A DNA stretch of 10,552 bases from Funneliformis mosseae (lineage: Eukaryota > Glomeromycota > Glomeromycetes > Glomerales > Glomeraceae). The position numbers and the translations under genes are program-made. Where the stretch lies: contig CAJVPP010003873.1 in NCBI GenBank assembly GCA_910592005.1, forward strand, positions 1 through 10,552. The letters run 5' to 3'. This document shows, piece after piece, positions 1 through 8,053 of the stretch (position 1 is the first letter of the stretch; each line of letters starts with the position of its first letter). Under the pieces are notes generated by a model. It searched no databases, had not been told where the DNA came from, and worked only from the letters and a program-made list of their open reading frames with translations.

Positions 1-3
1 AAA

Positions 4-200
4 TTAGAGTTTTAAATTAAATCAAATATAATATATTGTTTATTAAATAATTTAAATAATTTGATCAAATTAGGTTAGATTAGGTCAGATTGGGTTAAAT
101 GATAATTTAAATCAGGTCAGATTTTGTTTGACCTGACCTGGTTCTTTCAATTCAGGTAACTTGATTGACCTGACCCAAACTGACCTGTTCAGAGCTCTAA
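4..200. repeat. MITE-like inverted-repeat element with TGACC/GGTCA motifs
   Basis: The left edge begins TTAGAGTTTTAAA and the right edge, read on the other strand, begins TTAGAGCTCTGAA. These match at 10 of 13 positions and all three differences are transitions. Inside are many AGGTCA/TGACCT-type hexamers, GGTCA-oriented on the left and TGACC-oriented on the right, so the element could fold back on itself. No coding potential is visible. The left edge is only three bases from the window start, so the true left end could lie further out and the target duplication cannot be judged. The right edge abuts the end of the neighbouring pseudogene at 202. I infer a short non-autonomous DNA element. 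Confidence 0.5.
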
Positions 201-201
201 T

Positions 202-602
202 CTAAACAAATGCATCTTTTTTGTTAATTACGATTAATGATGTTCTCGAGTTTTTTAACATCTTTATACCAGCTGGTGCTATAAAACTGATGCTGGGCCC
301 TCTGCACTTCTAATAAAATTTGGCATTTTTGGAAGAACGTATCAAACTCTAATCATTCAAGAAAGGAAGGTGATATATGATAATAGATTCCTCATTAAGA
401 ATTTTCTTAGCTATCTGAATACATCTAATCTAGAATTTACGATTTTTCTTAGTCTCTCTTTCTACCTGACCCTGTTCTAGTTTTAAAATTCTAGCCTCTT
501 TTTCTGCTTGATTCTGCTCTAGTTTTAAAATTCAAGCCTAACTTTCTCATCAGTTTTTTTAACCTCAAGCTCAGTAATCAATACCTCAAGATCAGATAAC
601 AT
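202..602 (-). pseudogene. Decayed coiled-coil protein gene (short paralogue)
   Basis: Reading on the minus strand from the ATG at 600-602 gives a start MLSDLEVLITELEV. This resembles the start of the pseudogene at 948-2477 (MSSEHEVLK then ITELE). A stop after about 25 codons is passed by one frameshift. The next frame reads ILKLEQNQAEKEAR followed by a near copy, ILKLEQGQVERETK: two 14-residue units, each two heptads, typical of a coiled coil. Three further in-frame stops follow before the frame ends in TAG at 202-204, next to the MITE-like element. The product cannot be made intact. Function is unknown; the N-terminus suggests the same multicopy family as its neighbour. The remaining C-terminal half has no motif I recognise. 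Confidence 0.5.
451..532 (-). repeat. Two-copy 42-nt tandem repeat coding a coiled-coil unit
   Basis: Segments 451-490 and 493-532 are near copies with a 42-nt period, sharing a CTAGTTTTAAAATT block. In the reading frame each unit is 14 residues starting ARILKLEQ or ILKLEQ, which is two heptads. The period matches the coding frame, so this is a protein-level repeat inside the pseudogene rather than a free minisatellite. Confidence 0.65.
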
Positions 603-673
603 GATAGATGATATTTTTATATATAAAAGAATTATTTAATATTACATGGCAAATGTAAAACCGCTATATTAAC

Positions 674-722
674 ATATGCAAAAAATAAATACAAAATCAG
701 GACATTGCCAATGATACATGAC
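674..722 (-). promoter_or_regulatory. Upstream block shared by two paralogous pseudogenes
   Basis: This block lies 72 bp before the ATG at 602. It matches 2586-2636, upstream of the second coiled-coil pseudogene, in the same orientation. The shared parts are an ATATGC(A/G) then AAAAATAAATACAAA core and an ATACATGAC end (plus-strand reading). The sequence between the cores is looser but of equal length. It is either retained promoter sequence or simply the flank copied with the gene. Confidence 0.45.
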
Positions 723-947
723 ATCTAGACTATTATATATAATTATTTTTTCGATACTTTTCAGCAAGAATTTTATTAAATATCTTTTGCATATTTTAGG
801 TGATCAGATTTAGAATATCACAGTCTTTTTACTCACGTAATTTAAAAAAAAGAATAATCTATACGATAATTAGGCAGTCTATGCGAATATGTGATTTCAC
901 TTAATAATTCTCCTAGGCAGTTATCAGAGAAATAATAAAACTCATCA
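723..947. other. AT-rich intergenic spacer
   Basis: This spacer separates the upstream block of the short pseudogene from the 3' end of the next one. I see no open frame, hairpin terminator or RNA gene in it. Confidence 0.6.
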
Positions 948-2477
948 TTAGGGAGGTTTTTCTTTTGTATTCTCTGTCATGATAATAATAACCTCTATCT
1001 TGATCACTATATTCATTATATCTACTATATCCATTATCATCCAAATTGCCTTCGAGATCACATGCTTTGGGATCTCTTTATTCGTTTCTTTTATCAACTG
1101 GGATGTGAAATCAACTTCCTTATCAAAATACATACAATCATTTGCATAATCTTTCAAGAACATTTTGTAGTAATTGTCCTCAGCTTCAAGCAAATTACTT
1201 GGGCTGACTTCTTTAGAATCATCAAAAGAATTTTGGTCAGTACCTCTGGCTGAAATCTCAGTCATGTGACTTGATACTTCTTCCACATCAGTGTTATCGT
1301 TATCATTATGCTCAAAGAAATTATTTATGATATCTTGAACTTTATCATTAGTCAACTCAGAAATAGAATTCGTATTATATGTCGTAATATACTTAATATT
1401 CTCTACGCCTACCTTTTCAAATAATTTATATATTTTTACAGCTTTCTAAGTTTTTTTTGTAAGTTTTTACAGAAGATTTCTGGAAGATGCAATCCTGTCC
1501 TTTCAAATTGTTGCTTTCACAACATGGATAGATATTCTAATATTTTATCATAGACTATCCCCTTTGCCTTTTTTTCACCTATTTTACCTTTACCATTTTA
1601 TACAATCACACTAACCTGATTTAAAAATTCTTTTTCATAATAATACTAATGTAAATCTCTTCCTGATTAGTATGAATTGCGCCATATTCAGCATCATCTG
1701 CTTTATCAAATAATTGAGCTAGAGAAAGCAATAGATCTGTAGATGAATTTTAGCTAGAGTTTTCAGCTGAAATCACATCGCAAAGAATGGCTTTGTTACT
1801 TGATTAGGCATTTTTATTAATACCAATAGCTATCGATTGTATGATATTTTCTGCACCTTTCTTCCTATAGCTATTTTGACAAGGACCTTCAGCTAAAATT
1901 TCAGTTACTAAATTTAATACTTCTGATATGATCCCTTTAGGATCAGAAGTGCGATTTTCTATAGTTAATCTGATATCAGATTCTTGTTTTTGGTTAGAGA
2001 ATGCTTTGCTAAGTTTCTTTTTCTGATTTCTCTATCTAATCTCATTATTAACCATTTTCTTATGCATCTCATTCAAGAAAGCATCCGTTTCCTTATCTTC
2101 AGATAATAAAGTATTCACTAATAGTTTCTCGTAATGTATTACCATTAGTGTCTGATCTGCAACTGAATTGAAGTTAGATGAACAGATATTAGAAGAATTA
2201 TCATTTAGTATCTGCTTTTATTCTACTTTCATAAGTCTATCTCTAACTTCAATATTCTCAGATTTCAGCTTCTCAATTCTGACCCTAAGTTTAATATTTT
2301 CAGCATCACGCCTTTTATTATATTCTTCATTTACTCTTAAAATTCGTTATTCTTACGCTTAAGTTCAGCTATTTCAATATCAGATACTGAGAACTTTTTT
2401 CTAAGATTAGGTATTTTGGCATTCCCAGTCTCAAGTTCAGTGATACACTATTTCAATACTTCATGCTCAGATGACAT
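948..2477 (-). pseudogene. Coiled-coil multicopy-family protein, broken
   Basis: The ATG at 2475-2477 opens MSSEHEVLK, then a stop, then ITELE. Roughly the first 100 codons are rich in E, K, L and R in heptad patterns (for example RIEKLKSENIEVRDRLMKVE), so a coiled coil is likely. A long middle frame, about 1640-2340, is interrupted by only a few stops and includes AQLFDKADDAEYGAI. Near 1635 the frame shifts, and pieces reading KAKGIVYDKILEYLS and LFEKVGVENIKYI follow in other frames. The last part, 948-1445, is open for 165 codons. It contains SISELTNDKVQDIINNF and then an acidic, low-complexity tail. The ATG at 1355 is internal to the family sequence, so the 135-residue ORF beginning there is a remnant, not an independent gene. 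I recognise the pattern as a repeated family of Glomeromycotina genomes; its function is not known to me. At least two frameshifts and several stops make it non-functional. Confidence 0.7.
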
Positions 2478-2585
2478 AATCTATATGTATAACTAATACA
2501 CTGTATATAAGTATCCAAAATAAAAAAATATGTATTTTTGGTCAAAAGTCCTGGCTGAAATTTGCCAAGAAAATTTTTTATTATT

Positions 2586-2636
2586 ATATGCGAAAAATAA
2601 ATACAAATGTTCAAAACTTTGCTTGTAATACATGAC
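2586..2636 (-). promoter_or_regulatory. Upstream block, second copy
   Basis: This is the counterpart of 674-722, here 108 bp upstream of the ATG at 2477. It contains ATATGCG, AAAAATAAATACAAA and ATACATGAC in the same order and spacing to within two bases. Its conservation next to two diverged paralogues suggests gene copying together with the promoter. Which bases are functional cannot be told. Confidence 0.45.
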
Positions 2637-2821
2637 TAAATTTTATCTTATAACCTACACGTAAAATCATTCCTTAATAAATTTTTTTGTCCTTACTCTC
2701 TTACTATCTGAAGAATCATCAACTTTGACCCTATCCTTCAATAAGCCAACGATTACCTCCATGACCTTTTTAATATCACAGCAAAGTTCATCATCTTTCA
2801 TTATTTTCTCATTAAGTACTA

Positions 2822-2993
2822 CAGTTAACTCTTGATATAGCGAACTCTTGATATAACGAATTTTTTAAACAAATATAATAAAAATACTCTTGTTATAGCG
2901 AATTGGCCAATCAAATCTCTTAAAATCTTCACTATAGCCTTATAGTGAAGTTGAGGTCTAGAACGTAAGGTTCGTTATAACAAGAGTTGACTG
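2822..2993. mobile_element. 172-bp MITE with TA target duplication (pogo/Tc1-mariner type)
   Basis: TA stands at 2820-2821 and again at 2994-2995. The left end starts CAGTTAACTCTTGATATAG. The right end read outward-in starts CAGTCAACTCTTGTTATAA. The two termini agree at 21 of 24 positions. The 18-base unit ACTCTTG(A/T)TATA(A/G)CGAA(C/T) occurs three times on the left (2828-2845, 2844-2861, 2886-2903) and once inverted on the right (2970-2987). There is no coding capacity. It lies in the coding sequence of the SAM-domain pseudogene, with coherent protein-coding sequence on both sides. Its terminus matches the start of the pogo-like element at 9937, a possible source of transposase. Confidence 0.88.
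2927..2950. repeat. Perfect hairpin in the centre of the MITE
   Basis: CTTCACTATA (2927-2936) and TATAGTGAAG (2941-2950) are exact reverse complements separated by a 4-base loop, GCCT. It sits near the middle of the MITE. Confidence 0.85.
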
Positions 2994-3061
2994 TATATGA
3001 TAGTTATCTTTCGAGCAATAGATCCTTTCTAGTATATACATGAAAAAATACCAATTTGAGG

Positions 3062-3142
3062 CTAAATAAAGAAAGACATAAGTTAGTATATACAAATAAT
3101 TGATAAAAAAAATCACATGCTATAGTACCGGCTAAGCTCTAC
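3062..3142 (-). other. Spliceosomal intron (81 nt) in the SAM-domain pseudogene
   Basis: On the minus strand the segment begins GTAGAG, contains a TACTAAC branch-site match, and ends TTTATTTAG. Removing it joins ACA G to CC TCA, giving EIVITASNWYFF in frame, while reading through it gives stops. The signals and restored frame together make this the best-supported intron in the window. Confidence 0.8.
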
Positions 3143-3972
3143 CTGTGATCACAATTTCATAGAAATAGTCAAACTTATCATCAAATACTACAGATACTTT
3201 TCTTTTTCTCGTGTTTGTATGATAAGAGCTTTCAAGTTGCATTATGTTCCGCATGAATCTCGCTACCAAATTTTTTTATTTTCTCTCTATTATAGCTATT
3301 AACTTCTCAATGATGACATCTATGACTTTTTTAATATGTAATTGATTCAATTAGAAGCTTCTTTGCCTATAACTTCAAACTGGAGGTCTATGATAATTCC
3401 TTTCTTAGTGATTCTTTTAGCGATATAGATGGATGTATATAATATTGGAAAAATATACTTGTAATGTGTAACCTTATTTTTACTAGTTGCCAAACTTATA
3501 GTTTCTATCCTACGTTTTATCTCTGTTATATACTATTCTAGCTTTTCATCTTTATCGTTAATTTCTACAGGTTCTGATTCAAAGGACAGAATTTTTATTA
3601 TTTCATTACTATTGATCTTATACTTGTGCAATACTTCATTCAACTTTTTCTTAGTCTTATATGAGAAGAATGGTCTCAACTTTTTCTTTTTACACTTCTT
3701 GGTAAACTCAACAAGCTTTACGGTAGATCCTAAATTTAAGCCAATACTACAAAACTCACCTTTAGTTAACTTGAGAAATGCATAGCTGTTAATCTCCTTT
3801 TCTAAAATTTTGATAGCAGTCTTACTAAGTTCTAAGTCCTACTTCTGCAAAAAAGAAATAAGTTTTTCTATGCCAATTTTTTTATTTTGTCTGCCAATGA
3901 AACCGTCTCATTTCTAGCAACAGAGATAGAGGTGAAAGCTGGAGTATAAAGTATACTGGTTTCAGAAGACAT

Positions 3973-4316
3973 AGTATTACATTTTTATAGTGATATTAGA
4001 ACTTGGATAAAAAATAGTGTTATATTCTGGAGTGAGATAAAATTTTATTTCTATTCAAAAAAGAGAATACTGAATATTAATATAGAATTTTATATAGCAC
4101 AGGCATTGCATAGTCCCTTTAAGACTGCATCATCATACGTGACTCACTTTCTCAATGTACTGGTAAAATAATACTTTATTTATAAAATAAATCATTGCTG
4201 AAAGGGTCCCAGAGGGATTAAACTAACATAAATACATAAATTTGCGACTATAGCATTATATGATACGAATAAAAATACTATTTATTCTTGAATTTTATGG
4301 AAATATGAACTTGATC
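3973..4316. other. Intergenic region upstream of the SAM-domain pseudogene
   Basis: This AT-rich stretch holds the presumed promoter side of the minus-strand pseudogene starting at 3972 and the 3' flank of the ORF ending at 4317. No ORF or RNA gene is visible. I could not align it with the block found upstream of the coiled-coil genes. Confidence 0.5.
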
Positions 4317-4565
4317 CTAAATAAGAGGCTTATCAAAATACTTAGAGATCTCTTTAGTTAATTCCATGAGTTTATCTTCAATATAGAGGTCAAAGTTGAG
4401 GGAGAGAGCTTGGTAACCTTGATTTGATAATAAAGTTTTAACAAAAGATTTGAGAATGGAAACCTTATCTTCTTTGCAAAGTTCAATTACAAAATTTTTT
4501 TCATCCTGCCTATTTTGAAAATCACACTTAAGTTTGATAGGATTTGTATTGGCTATTTGTTTTTG
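4317..4565 (-). CDS. Short unassigned ORF, possibly a fragment with a ubiquitin-like fold
   Basis: The frame is open for 82 codons before TAG at 4317-4319 and is bounded upstream by TAA at 4566-4568. It begins QKQIANTNPIKLKCDFQ, with no ATG near the open end, so it is a fragment or an exon. The base composition and even amino-acid use look coding. The order of a hydrophobic strand (IKLKCDF), a second strand (NFVIELCKED), an amphipathic helix (KVSILKSFVKTLLS) and a further strand (LSLNFDLYIEDK) recalls a beta-grasp or ubiquitin-like domain, as in some effector N-termini. That is a guess from pattern only. I do not recognise the family. A partial exon or a pseudogene is equally possible. Confidence 0.4.
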   Translation of the reverse strand, partial: QKQIANTNPIKLKCDFQNRQDEKNFVIELCKEDKVSILKSFVKTLLSNQGYQALSLNFDLYIEDKLMELTKEISKYFDKPLI

Positions 4566-4880
4566 TTATCTATAGTTAACAAGCCTATAGTGAGAAAAAC
4601 TCACTCCTATATATACATAATTTAGAACATATACATACCTAATTTTGTATTATTTTCTCTGGAAAAGTTTTTTGCCGAAAGTTGGCTGAACTTCCACATA
4701 TCCCTACATATTTTATATCTTGCTAAAAAAAAGTTAAGAAGATATAAGGGAGACAGTGATTAGAATTGTTGTATAATACCAAAACTTCTTTAAAGGCATA
4801 TGCAAATGGAATTTTCTTACCTTTTTATATAGAGAGATCTTAAAGGGATCAGATCTACCTGCGAGATGCAAAGGTAGTTA
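4566..4880. other. AT-rich spacer left of the transposon
   Basis: No ORF of note. It contains a small inverted repeat (AGTGAG, AAAAA, CTCACT at about 4591-4607) and ends in TTA (4878-4880), the presumed target duplication of the element that follows. Confidence 0.5.
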
Positions 4881-4907
4881 GGGGAAGGCCAGAAATGATG
4901 TCATTTA
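4881..4907 (+). repeat. Left terminal inverted repeat
   Basis: It starts GGGGAAGGCC and contains AAATGATGTCATTT, one base away from a perfect 14-bp palindrome. It pairs with 8301-8327 at 24 of 27 positions. TTA precedes it. Confidence 0.72.
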
Positions 4908-4967
4908 AAATTTAGACAATTTGATTTTTTGATTTCATATTCAAATTCAGATCAAACTGGAACTACA

Positions 4968-5025
4968 CCAAAATTATATGTACAGAACAGATCCACTTTT
5001 GGATTTTTGGGAAGCATAATTTTGG
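4968..5025. repeat. Subterminal inverted repeat, 10-bp arms
   Basis: CCAAAATTAT (4968-4977) and ATAATTTTGG (5016-5025) are exact reverse complements. A smaller ATCC/GGAT pair (from 4991 and 5001) lies within the 38-base loop. It lies near the left end of the transposon and may be a transposase contact site or just an inserted palindromic repeat. Confidence 0.6.
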
Positions 5026-5532
5026 CAATTTTTGTAATTTATTTGAGATGTAATACATATTTTTATTTTTTGCAAAATAATATAATAATAAATATAAATA
5101 TGTAAATTTAATTATAATAAATTATTTATCAAATTTTATCTGATATCACAGTCCTAGTTTAATAAAAAATCTGATTTCTCAAATCATAAAATTGATTTAT
5201 CAGTTTTAAATTTTGAACTAATTCTAGATTACTAATTGTAAAGCCCGATTAATAGTTAATCAATATTACTACTTTATTATATATTGTAAGAAAAAAAACA
5301 AAATGAAAAGTTTAATTAACTAAACTAAAGTTTAACTATTGTGAAATTAATTAAAGTTATGTGAAAAAAAAAGATTGTCTGTTAAGACTGTTTCAAATTT
5401 ATTTAAAAAATTACATTATAACTAATATTAATTATTAATTTTGAACGTTAGATGGTCTTGTATCTATGATTTCTTTTTTAAGTTTTGCTGTTGTGAATTC
5501 CTTTCTTTCCTCTTCTTTACAACTTTTTCTTA
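5026..5532. other. Non-coding AT-rich 3' part of the transposon
   Basis: This is very AT-rich, with A and T homopolymers and no credible ORF on either strand. It lies downstream of the transposase-like gene and probably held its 3' untranslated region. I see no terminator or RNA gene. Confidence 0.55.
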
Positions 5533-7873
5533 TTAGAATAATTTGCTTTGTGAATCATCATTTCTTATATGATTCGTATTTTCTTTTATACAAGTACTTT
5601 TTATATGTTCTATACTGAATTCATCATCTTGTAGATATACAGATTTTTCAATCTTCGCATTTGTTACTTTCTTTTTTGAATGGATTATAATATGTTGCTT
5701 TAAAAATGCTTTTGATGGAAAATATTTATAGCATTTTTGGCATATAAGATTATTATACAAATCTGGGATAATGCTAGAATAATGTTTGTCATAGCCTGGT
5801 AGCTTTTCAAAATATTCCAAAGTATGAATTAGACTAGAAAATGACCATCAAGGTCTTGTACAATGAGTGATAAAAAACCATTATTTGCAGATAAAAGATC
5901 ATAAATTTTGGGAGCACGTGGTTATTCACAATAATTTCAATCTTTACATTTCTTTAAATTAAGAGAATATTTGCAGATTTGGCTATGCCTATCGATCTAA
6001 TTCCATGATTTTTCATTTATATTTAAAAAATCTGATCAGTTGTGCTCCTCGATATATATAGTAATAACTGGGTAACCGTTTATATTGTTATGCCCTCAAA
6101 GTTCATAAAGACGCTTATCTGCATATTTAAAGTTACAGTGTTTAAGTTTCTCATTCATAATAGTTACTTTTTTATTAATACTTTTGAGATGTTTACCATA
6201 TGCAAATATGTTTAACACAATTTCCGCTAACTTTTCAGAAAGTGATGTCAACCGGATTATATGCAGACTGCTCTAGGGCATGTATTCTAACTATAAGGTA
6301 GTCTAAGTCAAGTTTTTTAAGCAATAGGTATTTTGAAATATTTGCGAGAAACCTGAAATTTTTGTCTAGTCCGCCATCTGTTAATAAACACCAAAATGGT
6401 TTTATAGAGCCTTTATAGTGTATAAATTCATGAAAGAAATCTTCTTTTGTAATTGAAATTAGGTTTATCATGTGTGTCTCGCATGATATACCCAAAAAAT
6501 ATTCTGGACAAACAAAAATTCTCATTTTATTAGAACGTAATGAATTATTCGTATTAGAAAGTCAATAATTAAGTAAATGGATGGTATCAGCTTGTGTTTT
6601 GCAGTTTTTAAAAAATCATGGTCAGGAACTAATATTAGTTAGTTTATTGTTTGTATGATTTTAACGTTCTTTCAACTGTGGTCACACTAAGAAGAACCTA
6701 TAAAACTTTAAAAATTAAAAATTTGAAACATATATTAAAAGAAAAAAAGCTACAAATAAATACTTTGGCTTTGTCATCTTGCGAAATCAATACAATATCT
6801 TGAGGAAAAGTTAATGCAAACAATTTTATACCCTTAACTAAAGCCAAACAGTAATGTTCATCAATATGACTACTCATTTCATTTCTGCTAACAGATGCAA
6901 AATGAATTTGTGTGGGATGATGATGCCATTATGCCTCTTTCGTTCCCAAATATTTAGGTTGCATATAGTTTTGCAAAGTAAACTTTGTCATATGAATATT
7001 GTAATTCTCTTCTATCTCTTCGCAAAGGTGTTTGACAGTTCAAACCTTAATTATTTCTTTGTGTCTTTTATAGTCTGCAGCTTTAAACTCAACACTACTA
7101 TGCATTTTATCCAAGAGCTTAGGATTATTCATCAAGAATAATAGGTGACTTGATGCATCATATATTTTGACAATATTCTCTTTATCCAATTTTTCCCACT
7201 TTTTATTTCGAGCTTATTATTGAGCTTCTGCATTATCTTTTAGCTTCTTGAGCTTTCTTTCTTTAAATACAATTGTATCCTTGACCTGTTTAATTTTTAA
7301 AACGAATTATGAACATAATTCTAACGATATGGCTGCTTTTAATAGATTATTGTATTCATATAAATCAGCTTTATTTTTTTAAAGACTTGTACATAATTGT
7401 TTTTGTACTGCTGCGATTGGTAGAATATTATCAATAGATATGAGGAGAAATTCTAAAGATTTGAGAGATTCTAGAAGTTATAGAAGTTTTGAAGGTGGCT
7501 TTGGAGTATTTTTTACAGATTTTTGTTGTGAGAAAAAAGTCAGAAGATGAGGTTAAATTAGTGTTTGTAATAATTCAAAAATATGGTTTTGAATAAAGTC
7601 TTTATTTTTCCATTTTACTTCTTGTCAGCTACTTTGAACTCGTTCCTGAAGTTCCTTCTTATTTAGTATTTCATTATGGGTATTTATCATTTCACAAAAT
7701 GCAAAAGCATTCACAAACTCCTCATAAAGATTTCTGGGGTTTAGATAATAGAATTTTTGGAATATTTTAGTTCTTTGAAGTAACTTTGTTTTATTATAAT
7801 AGCAAAATAATAAAGAAAAACAACCGCGTAAAAATAAATGTGTAATTATCGCAAATTTACATTCACAATAATT
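5533..7873 (-). pseudogene. Transposase-like protein with C-terminal C2H2 zinc finger, decayed
   Basis: From 7873 down to 6764 a single frame runs 370 codons with nine stops and no frameshift. It starts in the midst of NYCECKFAIITHLF with no clear ATG, continues through NPRNLYEEFVNAFAFCE and a lysine-rich helix (ERKLKKLKDNAEAQ), then AADYKRHKEIIKV and TVKHLCEEIEENYNIHMTKF, which resembles a DNA-binding helical region. WHHHPTQIHFASVSR then leads to LISQDDKAK (Asp at 6776-6778). A possible intron (6698-6763) follows, then VPDHDFLKTAKHKLIPSIY and an open frame from 6561 to 6235. In that frame LLTDGGLDKN holds an Asp at 6376-6378, and SAYNPVD (6247-6249) stands where DDE enzymes of this shape carry NP(I/V)E, some 42 residues later. 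After a frameshift come HSQICKYSLNLKKCKD and LEYFEKLPGYDKH. A C2H2 finger follows (C-x2-C-x12-H-x3-H, about 5680-5742) and TAA ends it. The family recurs in Glomeromycotina; catalysis by a DDE triad is inferred. ATGs at 5820 and 6525 are internal, not true starts. Confidence 0.72.
6698..6763 (-). other. Possible 66-nt intron in the transposase-like pseudogene
   Basis: On the minus strand it begins GTATTTATTTG directly after SQDDKAK and ends TTTTATAG. Removing it joins to VLLSVTTVERTLKS without shifting the frame (phase 0), while reading through meets a stop. There is no strong branch-site match, so support is moderate. Confidence 0.42.
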
Positions 7874-7942
7874 TCATGTTTTTACATTTTTTTTAATCAA
7901 GAAAAAAAAACCTTTTTTGTCTAAGCCACATGCATTTATATA

Positions 7943-8035
7943 AAATTTTCAAAATTGTATCACTATTCTATGCTAAATTTTGAAATTGTATCACTATTCT
8001 AATACTAAATTTTGAAATTGCAGAATTTTTAATAG
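7943..8035. repeat. 32-bp tandem repeat, about three copies
   Basis: Copies at 7943-7974, 7975-8006 and a partial copy from 8007 share AAATTTT(C/G)AAATTG. The first two also share TATCACTATTCTA. The third diverges after about 15 bases. The array lies between the 5' end of the transposase-like gene and the right terminus. Confidence 0.8.
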
Positions 8036-8053
8036 TTGATTTATCTAAAATAA

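Larger units (their letters stand above)
2667..3972 (-). pseudogene. SAM-domain protein of a multicopy family, interrupted by a MITE
   Basis: The ATG at 3970-3972 opens MSSETSILYTPAFTSISVA. After a frame change in an A/T run near 3880 comes a sterile-alpha-motif-like segment (roughly residues 35-100), including EKLISFLQK, AIKILEKEINSYAFLKL and IGLNLGSTVKLVEF. SAM domains mediate protein-protein or RNA binding. A second region (YITEIKRRIE, then YTSIYIAKRITKK) leads to IEKLIAIIERK, FMRNIMQLESSYHTN and FDDKFDYFYEIVIT. The intron at 3062-3142 joins this in frame to ASNWYFFMYILERIYC. The MITE at 2822-2993 then splits the gene, and the C-terminus resumes after it at 2819 as KKVMEVIVGLLKDRV and ends in TGA at 2667-2669. 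The E-x-K residues in IIERK, with an upstream acidic residue, could be a decayed PD-(D/E)XK nuclease core; that is a weak inference. Stops, frameshifts and the insertion make it a pseudogene. Confidence 0.68.

Noticed and set aside
1062..1253. 63-codon plus-strand ORF
   Set aside because: It lies opposite the well-supported minus-strand coiled-coil pseudogene and has no motif; a shadow frame.
2168..2362. 64-codon plus-strand ORF rich in S, F and L
   Set aside because: Antisense to the coiled-coil coding region; the composition is what an E/K-rich frame gives when reversed.
4590..4610. Small hairpin AGTGAG-AAAAA-CTCACT as a terminator
   Set aside because: Only about 6 bp of stem in a eukaryote-like AT-rich spacer; no functional reading is justified.
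5533..5820. Independent 95-residue zinc-finger protein
   Set aside because: The upstream frame LIHTLEYFEKLPGYDKH shows that the ATG is internal; the finger is the C-terminus of the large transposase-like gene.
6620..6660. Intron 3' end at CTAACTAATATTAG before VPDHDF
   Set aside because: The signals look good, but VTTVERTLKSYKQ just upstream still reads as coding, so a one-base frameshift explains the region better than an intron.
6854..7141. 95-codon plus-strand ORF
   Set aside because: It is antisense to the transposase-like gene segment with HHHPTQIHFASVSR and LISQDDKAK, which carries the coding signal.
5533..7873. Use of a genetic code in which TAA/TAG are read as an amino acid
   Set aside because: Many in-frame stops first suggested it, but TGA stops also occur, frameshifts and a MITE insertion are present in the same gene types, and the multicopy context favours plain pseudogenes.
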